Shown here: positions 53,559 through 64,000 of the stretch, in pieces
Layout of the letters: each line of letters starts with the position of its first letter
Position numbering within the stretch: position 1 is the first letter of the stretch
Notes under the pieces: generated by a model
Told to the model about the DNA's origin: nothing
Databases searched by the model: none
What the model saw: the letters and a program-made list of their open reading frames with translations, nothing else
Program-made: the position numbers and the translations under genes
NCBI GenBank assembly: GCA_002286855.1
Contig: NRSV01000020.1
Location: 1 to 64,000, forward strand
Length of the DNA: 64,000 nucleotides
From: Bipolaris cookei
Lineage: Eukaryota; Ascomycota; Dothideomycetes; Pleosporales; Pleosporaceae
Direction of reading: 5' to 3'

Positions 53559-53988
53559 GAGTAGGAGCTCAGAAAATAGCTACTTTAGCAAAAGCTTCAA
53601 AAATTTCCTTCGGCTTTATAAGTTTGTTAATACAAAATCACATGTGGCGTAAATTTCATCGCTTCGCGGGTGTGCGATTTAATCGTGATTGCTGATGTGG
53701 AATTCGAACTGTACTCATCCATGCCTATAGCTTGCCAGAACATTATATAAGCTCTAAAGACGCGCCTACTAGCGAAGTCTTTAGAATAACTTCTTTACAT
53801 AGTATATATAGTCCAAAGTGTTAGAACTCAGTCATTTAAAGTTTGGTTTTCGCGTGTTTAAATTCTAACCTTTGAGGGGAACTATTTCCCGTAAGATCCC
53901 CCGCTAGTCTAACCGTCCCTACATCACCCGAAATCTTGGAATGACGAAATGACCAAAGTTTGAGCTTCTTTAACTCTTCACCAACAAC
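53559..53988. other. Right border of accessory island 2
   Basis: AT-rich spacer and promoter of the mitochondrial gene. A phrase (AAATTCTAACCTTTGAGGGG) near 53861 resembles sequence near 49308, so a minor shared repeat is possible. Confidence 0.45.
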
Positions 53989-55245
53989 ATGAGCGCACCA
54001 AACTTGCCATTCCTATGGCCAATGCTGTTTAGGCCAGCAAAATCGGCACGCACACATGTCTCTAGAGCAAAGGGAAACGCGCCTCTTACGCGACAAGCAC
54101 GGCGGCATCTGACCACAACGCCATGTCGACTGGAACAACCCAGCACACAGCGATATGGAAAAGCATATGAGCATGCCGCTTCAGGGCAGCAGAAGCCCGC
54201 GGCACGCGAGACTCAAGAGAAGAGATCAGAGGCCGCTGGGAAGCCTTCCCCAGACCAAGTTTCCGGCAAAGAAGAAGTAGAAGGCAATGCGCCAGCAGCA
54301 ACTTCTAGCCCATCAACCCCCAGCAAACTCAGCGCCTTTGAAGAAAAACCCATCGTAACGCCTCCGCCCACACCCCCTAAAGCTAGCGACACCAAACCCC
54401 TCGACAGCGTCCTCCACATCCCCACAGCTGCCGAAGAAGAATCCCACAAACCACCCCACCTCAAAACGCCCCCCTACGTCCACCACTTCGACACCTATGG
54501 CCTGGTGCGCAAACTCTCCCAATCCTCTTATACACCCGACCAATCCATCACCATCATGAAAGCCGTGCGCCAAACCCTCCTCTCCAACATGGCGCTCGCC
54601 CGCGAAGGTCTCGTCAGCAAATCCAACGTCGAAAACGAAACCTATCTCTTCCGCGCCGCGTGCAGCGAGTTGAAGACGGAAATCGGGAATGCGCGTAAGG
54701 GAGAAATGGAGAGAATGCGACAGGAGAGGGGTCAGTTGCAGCATGAGGTTGATATCTTGGGGCAGAGACTGAGTCAGGAGACGGGGGGGTTGAAAGATGA
54801 GCTGAAGGGGCTTTTCGATGATAGGAAGATGGCAGTGAGGATGGAGCAGAGGGCGATGGAGACGAAGGTACGTCTTCTTTTCATACTTTGTTTCTCTGGG
54901 ATGTGAAGCATGTGACTGACGCAACTTTAGATCCAAGAACTCAACTACAAAATCACCGTTGCGCTCAACTCGGATGCGCGCTCGGAAGTGGAGGCGCTGC
55001 GCTGGGTGCTTACGCGGCGGGCGGCGATTACAGTGGGGGTATCGGCGTTTATGTTGTTTGTGGCGCTAAGGTATACGAGTTATGTGCAGCATCAGAAGCA
55101 AGAGGAGAAGAAGAGGAAGAGTGCTGCGCCGCCGCCGCATCGGCCGAGTCCAATGGAGGAGTTGGGGAGTGAGGCTGTGAGTCCGACGGCGAGGGATGCG
55201 TTGGGGGGAGAACTTTTGGCTACGGAGGGGGTGTCGCTTGGATAA
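53989..55245 (+). CDS. Mitochondrial coiled-coil inner-membrane protein (FMP32/MCUR1, DUF1640)
   Basis: Two exons, 53989-54867 and 54931-55245, 397 residues. The N-terminus is basic with a mitochondrial-type RRHLTTTPCR region, followed by a disordered Pro/Ser-rich spacer. The DUF1640/CCDC90 core starts HHFDTYGLVRKLSQSSYTPDQS and contains ENETYLFRAACSELKTEI, LQHEVDILGQRL and DDRKMAVRMEQRAMETK, joined across the intron to IQELNYKITVALNSDA. A membrane segment (AAITVGVSAFMLFVALRY) lies near the C-terminus. Yeast relatives (Fmp32) assist cytochrome c oxidase, and animal MCUR1 acts with the calcium uniporter. The exact role here is inference. Confidence 0.9.
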
Positions 55246-55351
55246 GTAGTGAGAATCCAAGTATTGATGACTTGATGCTTGTTGATTACAAACTTTTTCG
55301 ATCCTTGCTTTTCAACCTCCGGAGGTTCAAAGAAATGAGAAGAAAACAGAT

Positions 55352-56258
55352 CTATAGCTTATGCTTCTTCTCCCCCACTGCCAACTTCCTAAACTCCTCC
55401 TGCGGCACCCCCTTCAAAAACCTCCTCAACCCGCCCATCACCTCCTCGACCCCCTGCCTATCCAGCGCCTCCCGCATCGGCTTCTGAATCAACGCTTTAA
55501 TCTGCACCAGACTCTCCCTATTCAAATGACCCCCCAGCCTCTCCTCCACCTCTTCTAGCACCTGTCCTAAAAACCTCTCACTGTACCCTTCATCCTTCGC
55601 ATTCCCGGCATCAAACGTCTTATTAACAAACCCCGTGGCCAGCAATTCGTCGTTGGTAATGCGCTTACTCATTATCAGCGCCTCATTCGCTTTTGCAAGA
55701 CCGAGGCGTTGCACGAAGCCAATGGAGGCATTGCCTTCTGTTACGAGGCCGAGGGAAGAAAAGGGAGTGAGGAGGAAGGAGTGTGGGGCGCTGTAGATGA
55801 AGTCTGAGAAGCTGATTAGGGCGGCAGAGAGGCCGACAGCGGGGCCGTTGAGGGCGGTGATGAGAATTTTGGGGTGGGCGTAGAAGGCATGGGTTATCTA
55901 TTTCGTTCCATTCGTATTAGCCTCTACCCCCAGACTTTTTTCTGGGGTTGTTTGGGGGGAGGCAGAGACGTACAAAGAGGTTGTTCGCGACGAAACTTCG
56001 GAGATACATGTGTTGTTGATCCAGTGCTGAATCGTCTGTTTGCGAGCCAAAGGTTACGTCTGCGCCTGCGCTGAAGAAGCGGCCTTTGCCGGTTAGGATG
56101 GTGATGTAGATGTCGTCGCGGGCTGCGACTTCGTTCATGGAACTGGCGAGCTGGTAATAGTCGTTCGCGCCGAGGGCGTTGAGCTTTTTTGGGGCATTGA
56201 GCGTGATGATTGCGGTATTGTCGCGGTATTCGATCTGGATGGGGGTTTCGTAGGCCAT
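55352..56258 (-). CDS. Peroxisomal delta3,delta2-enoyl-CoA isomerase (ECI1-like)
   Basis: Two exons, 56258-55974 and 55897-55352, 276 residues, as expected for the crotonase superfamily. The acyl-CoA pocket is seen in KLNALGANDYYQLAS and GKGRFFSAGADV, and the oxyanion-hole segment in LNGPAVGLSAALISFSDFIYS, with VTEGNASIGFVQRLG following. The C-terminus ends in HKL, a PTS1-type peroxisomal signal. It shifts double bonds during beta-oxidation of unsaturated fatty acids. The isomerase rather than hydratase call rests on overall resemblance to Eci1. Confidence 0.88.
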
Positions 56259-56814
56259 TGTGACTTTTGGGGCTGTTCTGCGAACGAACGGAGACAGTGG
56301 GTTCTGGAGATAGAGATGTATGTGTGAAATATTTTGATGGCTCGAGGAGAGGAGGGCGTGCTGCTTCGCGTGGAGAATGGGGATGTGAGGTTGGATTGAG
56401 CCGAGGCTTAGAAGGTGGAGAGGGATTCAATCATCTTGGTAGGAAATTATGTGTTATCCTATCTGAAGAGAGTGTAGAAAGCATGCTGGACTTCGAGGTT
56501 TTTGCTTTCCGTGCTGAAGGGGGTGGAGACATGGTAAGATACCATTAAATATCATGGAGGAAGCTTATATTTATCCATCGCGCGCATGTGAAGCTCTATT
56601 GCTAGCTTACCCCAAGTTCCGAGTGGTGGGGACGATGTAGGGCTGAAGATTAGATCGAGCCATTGCGATTCGTCCAGCGTGAGAAATATCACCGAGCCAT
56701 CACCGAGCAGAGATCTGAGATTCTTTGGACTCCTTCATCACTCCACCCCAAGCCGCCCGTTTAGTTTCGCCAGACGTCCCGCAAAGCTACACTCCTTATC
56801 GCAACACCGCAAAT
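56259..56814. other. Divergent promoter of ECI1-like and PET100 genes
   Basis: No gene. Both genes start outward from this region, which serves a peroxisomal and a mitochondrial gene. Confidence 0.55.
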
Positions 56815-57215
56815 ATGGCAGGTCCAAATCTCGAGGTCTTCAAGGTACGCCTTTCTTGTGCAACGATCGTGTACGCCGCATTCAATTTCGCCTTCGCTAC
56901 CATGCCATTCATTCCACACCATCTCTCGCCGCCCCGATTGGACCCGGATGTATTAAACTGACTTGGTACCTCTAGTTCGGAATGTATATTCTCTTTCCCA
57001 TCAGCATAATGTACTACTTCGGTACCAATCTTGACGGCAAATTCACGGTTCCTGATTTCTGGCCGAAGCCAGGCCAAACGCATAAGATTCCGTATGACCG
57101 CGATGAGATAGCAAAGGAACTGGAGAGGATAAAGGCGAGAAACCTGGAAAACAAGCGCAGGAGAGAGGAGAGGGAGAGGCTGAGGGAAATGGGCGGTCAG
57201 GCTAGGGAGGAATGA
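56815..57215 (+). CDS. PET100: Cytochrome c oxidase assembly factor PET100
   Basis: Two exons, 56815-56844 (10 codons) and 56976-57215, 89 residues. MAGPNLEVFK is joined to FGMYILFPISIMYYFGTNL, the highly conserved Pet100 start with its single membrane helix. It is followed by FTVPDFWPKPGQTHKIP and a charged helix ending in Arg/Glu repeats. It chaperones assembly of complex IV at the inner mitochondrial membrane. The tiny first exon is supported by the family's conserved N-terminus. Confidence 0.94.
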
Positions 57216-57452
57216 GCGGAATATGCCAGAGGGCGATGCTTGCGCATATGGAATGCGTTATAAGATGCAGGCTGTAGGATGAGAAAAAGGAACAGAGTCG
57301 TAACTATGTTGCAGGCCCAAGCGGCTGCAAAGCTCTAGGGTACGATGAATAGCATGGATGGCGTTTTGGATATCATGATGCACATGAGGAGATATGCACA
57401 TTATTGTACAATACTGTATGGTATAGCATGATAGGTGGAGATAGCGAGCATA

Positions 57453-58430
57453 TCAGACGCTCACCTTTCCTCTCAACTCTTCCCAAATATCCTCCACTAT
57501 GCTGCCCTTGGTCCAGTTCATGTATACACCCTGCACGCCCTGCACCTCCTGCAGCTCGTCCAAGAAATTACTCAGCTCTTTTGCTGCACCCTCGTCGTCC
57601 AGTGCGACCTTGGTATCCTCATTAGGGTCGTATATGATCTCACTCTCTTCTATTTCAAGACCAACTTCCTTGGATAGTTTTTCGGCCGTCTTATTCGTCA
57701 TGGCTGGCTCGGTGTACAAGATCACCCGGCCTTCGGCATCCTCGTCTACATCCAATACGCCCGCTTCCAACGCCGGCTCCAGCACCTCATCTACAGTTAC
57801 GCCATCTTTCTTCCGAAGTATTATCCGTCCTTTCTTTTCAAACATAAATGCGACTGTGGACACAGTGCCGCCCGCTTCCTTGACCAGCAAGCGGAGGTCA
57901 GCCAGTGCACGCAGCTTGTTGTCGGTCTGACATTCTATGATGGTGGCAATGGACGGCGGGAGAATGGCTTCGAGAACAAGAGATTCGAGCGCAGTGCCGG
58001 TGGCAGAGAGACCCTGTCCGCGTGCAATGGCAGCCTCAATGGAAGCCTTTGGTACGGCCGACTTTTTTGCAGTGGCTATGGCGAGAGCGAGGCGGGGGTT
58101 CATATCAGGGTATGGCCCAGCGAGTTTGACGGCATTGGTGATGTCGCGGGTCATTAGCGACCGCTGTTTCGATTTACCAGCGTCATTCTTCGCCTTGTCG
58201 TGTTTAATAGTAGCCCATTTCCTGTGCTCGAGTCAGAATGAACCCCAATACTTGTGCATGTATCAAGGGCGACCGTACGAGTGGCCTGATAGCAAGGCGG
58301 GACTTGTGCTCAAACATCGCACCTGGTCCACTATGCGCACCCTGTACGGCGAAGCATGACGGTAGGGGCAATTGACCACACTGCTGCTAAAAACTACAGT
58401 TTTTACTGCGCGGCACAATGGAGTTGACAT
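57453..58430 (-). CDS. Mitochondrial YebC/TACO1-family translation protein
   Basis: Two exons, 58430-58279 and 58221-57453, 306 residues. The first exon is a mitochondrial presequence (MSTPLCRAV...VRCLSTSPALLSGH). The phase-2 splice gives SGHSKWATIKHDKAKND, matching the conserved YebC opening. The rest follows the family: ITNAVKLAGPYPDMNPRLALAI, AKKSAVPKASIEAAI, and LVLEAILP. TACO1 (yeast Dpc29) binds mitochondrial ribosomes or mRNA and prevents stalling, notably for COX1. Closeness to PET100 is suggestive but not evidence of co-regulation. Confidence 0.92.
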
Positions 58431-58641
58431 GTAGGGCAACCGACTCTGGGGAACATGGAGCGTCCATCCGAAAAGTTGGAGATCATCGTCCCTGCCAAGA
58501 CGGAGGTCCGCAACTCCCACATGCACTCGCCAGCGACTCCATAGTCGACATCTAGCATGACGAGCCTCATCAGGGCATGAGCAGCCGGTACCAACAATCT
58601 CACCACGGGACACTGGAGGTCCACGCCAGACACACACAGCT

Positions 58642-61600
58642 ATGGCAACGAACGGCCAGGCCACCGACGAAAGCCCCACCAACCCTGAACTCGACATCAA
58701 GAAGCTACACGCCCTCCCCACCGAGCAGCAGGACCTGTACCTGCTTACCTTCAGCTCTGACCTCGCGCGCCATGTGGCTGCTCTAGACGGCGATGGCGCT
58801 TCGGCGCATCAAATCTACATCAAGAAGGAAATATTCCAGATTGTCAACCTCGCATCCCCCGCACCCACGCGTATCATTCGAAACAACCTGGGGCGAGCGA
58901 TTGCAGGCATATTCGAGAAAGGAGACAGGAAGCTGCTATTTGAATCCATCAATGATTCAGTAAACATACTTAATGCTGCCGGTAAGAGCGAAAAGGATAT
59001 CAGGACCAAGCACGCGGCTGCGCATTGCTTGGGCTCAATTTTCGAGGCGGCAGGGGACAGCGCTATTCAGCTGTCGCCATTGGCAGTAAAGACGCTGTTG
59101 GGACTCGCCAAGTTTGCGCAGAACCACACTGGTCTGCGGGCAGCGCTGTTCAAAGCTGTAGGAAAGGTGTTCAAAGGGGTCAGCTCCCATGCGGATGAAC
59201 TAATTGCAAGAGATGCATGGAAACAGGCTCGTAATGCTGGCAGCGACAAGTCTTATATCGTCCAAACAGCTGCCTGCTACTGCCTAGAGCAGTTGATTCG
59301 GTACACACCCTTCTTCGACAACTCGACCGACTTTGATAAGCTACAAAACGTGGTCTGGAAGATCATAGACAGTCCTTCATCGTCTGTGAGACATGCGGTG
59401 GCATCGTGCATCAGCGCTGCCCTGGTAAAGAACTACTCCGAGAATGCACCGGTCGACATTCCTATCCTCACGCGATCAAAGACAGCGAAAAGAAAGAGCA
59501 AAAAGCCAGGGGATGATGATGGCGACGATGTCGTCATGGAGCGCTCCGAATCACCTGCGCCCAAGAAGTCTGCAATGCAACTTTCTTTCACCATCGAGAG
59601 TCTTCTCAAGTTACTCGCAACGCAATACTGTCGGCCACAGGCTGGCAACCGTGCTAGGGCTGGAATTGCAGTATGCTATATCAAGACTATTAAAGGCTTG
59701 GGCGAGCACATCATTGAGAGCAAATACTCGGACATTGCGCGAAGCCTCTTTGTTGATGTTCTCAGCAACAACGTCATTGTACAGAACCGCTATCGCACTC
59801 TCAGCACACGAAAGTTTGTCGCGGTCATCTTGGAGAGTGTTGTTGGCCGCGGCCTGCTTGGAGAGTCTGGACAACTGCACGCCGTGAGGTTTCTGGTCAA
59901 TGACATCCTCAAGGATTACCCTCAGGCATTGAAAGAGCGCCCAGAGCCTACAAAACAGACATTGATTGGCGCTCTCAGCACGCTGTCTTCTCTGTTCAGC
60001 AGTCTTGGATCGGCTACCAATGTAGTCGCAGACTCCTGTCGAGATGCCTTGATTCAAGTCTTGCAGCATCCGAGTTACACTGTTCAAGTGACAGCATCCG
60101 CTTGCCTACGCGCTTTCGTTCTTGCTTGTCCTCTACAGTTACTTCCTGCTGTCACTATATGCATGAACAGCGTCAACAGAGAACTTGGTCTTCTCGCAGG
60201 ACCGCGACAGTCGCCAAGGAAATGTGTAGGTCTGGCCAACGGTCTCTCCGCTATACTAAGTACGTCGACCTCGCAACCACTACATGGTTCCGTGGATGTA
60301 AACTCAAGGGTACTCTCACAAGCCACATCATTGCTGAAATCGGCCAGCAACTCTGATCTGAGAATTGGTTCTACTCAGATACAAGTCGCCTGGATCTTGA
60401 TTGGTGGGCTGATGACTTTGGGTCCAAACTTTGTCAAGATCCATCTTTCGCAATTACTCCTGTTGTGGAAGAATGCACTACCCAAGCCGCTCAACAGAGA
60501 TAACATGGTCCAAAGAAACTACCTAGAACTCTGCTTCTTGACACATGTCCGAGAATGTGCTCTGGGATCAATCTTGACTTTCTTGGAGTTCAACAGCCGG
60601 ATCTTGACATTGGATGTGACGAAGCGGCTAGCTGCAATGCTCCAGAACACGACGTTGTTTCTGAATACTTTGCCAGCAAAGAAGACAACTGATGATATGT
60701 CGCAAAGGCTATCACCAGCATTGCAACTTTATGATTTCGATCTGATGGTCAGAAGGAGAGTTCTTCAATGTTACACCAAGCTCGTCGAGCTTAGCCCAGC
60801 AAGCAGTACAGAAGTGCTACTACAGACTAACTTGCTACCCTTTGCGATCGCTTCTTTCGCAGAGCCCGATAATTATACTACGAGCTCATTCAGTACTGCC
60901 ATTGCCGGTGCTGCGGGAACGTTTGAAAGCATCTGGGAGGTGGCTGACAACCACGGTTTTGGTGTTACTGGATTAGTCCGCGGATATGATATTACACCTC
61001 TCCCAGGTGAGCAAGAGACTCATGCCCATCATCACTGGCTCACACGACATGGCCCTGAGGCTATTATCGACCGCACCCTTCTCTCTCCAATCTGTGGAGC
61101 TCGCGAACATGACTCGATTTCGCTGTATATCAGGACGTCGGACGAGTCTTATGACTTTCCAGATCCGCCAGCTACTGAGGTGGTTAATGCAGCACTTCAA
61201 TTGTTTGCTATTTGTCTTCCCTTGCAGACTGCTAGGATACAAGAAAGCATCTTGGAGCAGATGACGTCTTTCCTATCTGCAAGCAGTTTGCAGCGGGATA
61301 TCAACAGAAAAACTGCCATGATGGTCAATATTGCGTATGCGGTTTTGTCTGCACTGAAGGTTGCAGTAAAGGAGACACGCTCAGCTTCCGGGAGCCTCAA
61401 AGGAGCAGCTGTTGAGAAAGTCATGCAGGATCTGTTACACGTGAGTATCTCAAAAAATTATCTATTTCATAGCTGATCCAAATAGTTGTTCATAATCTTG
61501 CCCGACCCCTTCATCCGAAACCTTGCAGGAGAGGCGCTAGGTCGCCTGTGCAATAGCTCTGGAAATGCGCTCACTACTACTGAAGTCAATTATTTGGTAG

Positions 61601-64000
61601 ACCAAATCGTTGCAAACCGCGAGCCGAATGCTCGTTCTGGATACGCAGTTGCCCTTGGTTGCATACACTCCCAGCTTGGTGGGATGGCTGCTGGTTTCCA
61701 TCTCAAGAATATACTGGGGATACTCATGTCTCTTGGCGATGACCCACATCCAGTTGTACACTTCTGGGCAATGGATAGTCTGTCGCGAGTTGCTGACTCT
61801 GCCGGCCTATCATTTTCAAGCTATGTCACAAGCACACTCGGCATGTTGGCGCATTGGTACGTTGCAGATACACACAACGAAGAATCGCCATCTCTTCCAT
61901 ACTCAAACATTGAGATCGATATACCAACTCCTGCTGTTATTGCACGATGTGTTGACAGTACTATCAACGTACTGGGACCAGATCTACAGGATGTCGCAAA
62001 AGCAAGAGATCTGATTATGACCCTTGTAGGGCTATTCCAGGGCGATGCTGACGAACTCATTGTTATCGAGAGTCTACGTTGCCAGGAACACATCTCGCTC
62101 TATGCGCCAGGTTACATGGATTTCTCGGCCTATGTCAAGAATCTACAGCGATCTGTAGAAAGTAGCTCAACACAGATCCGCGATATGGCTATTGACGGCT
62201 TGCACAACATCATGAGGCGCAATACAGAAGAGGTTATACGTGCGGCTGAGCCGGGTTTAGAGGACCAGCTGTGGCACGTACTTGACCGCGATCCAGAGCA
62301 TGAAGTTGTGCGAAATATCATTCGTAATTGGCTACATCAGACCGGTCTATCAGACACAGCAACGTGGGTGCAGCGATGCCACTCCATCTTGACCAAGACG
62401 AAAAAGGTGGAAACTCAGGACAAGATTGAGCAGAAACCCAAAGCGGGCGCAGCAGAGATCCAGGACGAGGAAGTTGCAGGCTTTGCATCTGCATCAAACG
62501 CGCCAGGCGCTGAGTCAGGAGATGGCGTACAAGTGAGCCAAGAGCTGCTCAAGTGGCAAGTCCGGACATTTGGTATGGACTGTTTGAGCGAGCTTGTTGC
62601 AATGGTCAGCAAGGAAGCTGCTTTCCGAGAAGAAGCGCCTTGTGTAATGGCATTGCAGCAAAGGGTAGCTGACGTGGTGCGCATTGCCTTCTCTGCATCT
62701 ACTGCTGGCGTTGTTCAGCTGCGGATATGCGGTCTCAGAATCATTGACCAAGTTCTCAAGGTATGCACATGTACTGAGCGTGTAGAACGTAAAGTAACCC
62801 ATCTTATAGCTATTTGGCAAAACGCCTGATCCAGATTTTGCTGAAGTTACCCTACTTGAACAGTACCAGGCTCAGATCGGTTCAGCACTCACGCCAGCCT
62901 TTGCAGCAGACTCTTCACCAGAGCTTGCAGCTGAAGCTGTAAACGTATGTGCTACATTTATTGCGACTGGTATCGTAACAGACGTGGATCGAATGGGCCG
63001 TATTCTCAAGTTGCTCGTCTCAGCACTCGAAAACTTTTCCAGTATGTCTTCTGCCCTTCCCTCATCTCCATGCTTGACTAACACGGCTTAGGCGAATCTG
63101 AGACTGCATCGATAGGTGATCTCAAAGGGTTGAGCTCAAATGCTCAGGTTATGGTCAAGATGGCAGTTTTCTCGGCTTGGGCCGAATTGCAAATTGCTAG
63201 TGCCGAGCAGACTTACCTGAGAGACGTGCTGAAGCCCCACATTGCTAAACTAACACCTCTTTGGCTGGCGTCGCTACGGGAATATGCTCGCCTCAGGTTC
63301 GAGCCCGACATTACTTCCTCTATGGGTTCTGCATCGCTCTCTGGTAGCCTTGATACCATCTATGCGGCGCTCAACCGTGAGACGTTGTTAAAATTCTATC
63401 AAGACACCTGGCTCAACCTTGTCGATGCAATCGCTAGTCTCATCGACGAGGATAGCGAGTTCGTGTTTGATGCACTTGATGGAAAGACCGAACTGTCCGA
63501 GTCGGATTCGAACCCAAGAGCTGACCATATCAACTATCGCGACGAGCCCGTTGCTTTCTTCTTTGTGCTATTCGGTCTTGCATTCGAGGCTCTTGCAGGT
63601 CGCCCAGGTGACCTCCAAGCGTCTAAGGAGCAGATCTTGGAGATACTTCAGGCTTTGAAAAAGATCTTACGACCATCGGTATCCGGACATGCCATATACC
63701 AAGAGGTTGTGTTCTCGGAGACGATGGACATGCTTGATCGGTTGGTACTCACTGAAGGCTTGACTATACAGACAGTCATTGTTCAGATTACACGAAACCT
63801 TTGCATTGGTCATCCATCTGCAAGGAGAGATCAAGGGTAAGAGATACAAGCCGGGCTACTCTAAACTCACTAACTCGGCATAGAACTACTTCTGCAGACG
63901 AACATCTCTCAGAAGATATTGACCAGCTGTTTGAGTTGACCAAGATCATGGTACTAGTACTATCAGGTCTAATACCCGGGTTGGAAGACAGCAAATCTAA
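58642..64000 (+). CDS. LAA1: LAA1/HEATR5-type HEAT-repeat protein, 3' end outside window
   Basis: Exons seen: 58642-61440, 61486-62760, 62810-63041, 63092-63836 and 63884 to beyond 64000, about 1722 codons so far. The family is about 2000 residues, so some 300 are missing. It consists of HEAT repeats throughout, with an acidic/Lys-rich insertion near residue 275-310. Recognisable HEATR5 blocks include THCLGSIFEAAG-like KHAAAHCLGSIFEAAG, RNLAGEALGRLCNSSG and RSGYAVALGCIHSQLGGM. Laa1 binds AP-1 and clathrin and helps traffic between Golgi and endosomes. Introns are 44-50 nt with CTGAT/CTAAC-type branch sites. Divergent from the TACO1-like gene with only 211 bp between starts. Confidence 0.9.

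Overview
This is a nuclear chromosome segment from a filamentous ascomycete. Dothideomycetes, probably Pleosporales, is my inference from the gene set, the 45-75 nt introns (GTRNGT donors, CTAAC/CTGAC-type branch sites) and the DNA transposon families. No ribosomal RNA, tRNA or CRISPR array was found. Exon boundaries were read by eye from splice sites and family conservation.

The backbone is compact housekeeping DNA in three blocks. Block 1 (2.3-27.8 kb) holds a secreted SGNH/GDSL esterase, the mitochondrial phosphate carrier MIR1, transcription elongation factor SPT4, protein phosphatase 5 (PPT1), two proteins of unknown function, a short-chain dehydrogenase, gamma-tubulin complex component 2, a PNS1/CTL choline-transporter-like protein and a Rab GTPase. 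After a 5 kb gene-poor gap it ends with a mannitol 2-dehydrogenase that carries an unusual N-terminal extension. Block 2 (38.0-46.7 kb) holds the divergent pair CSE1 (importin-alpha export) and TSC2/tuberin (Rap/Rheb GAP). Block 3 (54.0-64 kb) is rich in mitochondrial and peroxisomal genes: an FMP32/MCUR1-type protein, peroxisomal enoyl-CoA isomerase with a PTS1 tail, PET100, a TACO1/YebC protein, and the start of a LAA1/HEATR5-type HEAT-repeat protein that runs off the window.

Two accessory islands interrupt this backbone. Island 1 (about 28.2-37.9 kb) is a nest of transposon relics. It contains a PIF/Harbinger element with a decayed transposase and a decayed Myb/SANT-like partner ORF, a palindromic foldback element, a 5'-truncated LINE with its RNase H domain, and two Tc1/mariner(pogo)-type TIR elements with TA target duplications. 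One of these TIR elements has landed inside a pogo/Fot1-like transposase. The only intact gene in the island is a 72-residue secreted, four-cysteine protein with a KR processing site, typical of an effector candidate. Island 2 (46.7-53.9 kb) holds a pogo relic, a metzincin-like protein whose zinc-binding motif is degenerate, a short repeat cluster with inverted and direct copies, and two broken helix-rich coding regions. The second of these looks like an alpha-helical pore-forming-type protein.

The most interesting signals are the nested MITE whose removal restores the transposase reading frame, the family relationship between the TIR elements, the effector-like gene in the transposon nest, the degenerate metalloprotease and the broken pore-former-like gene.
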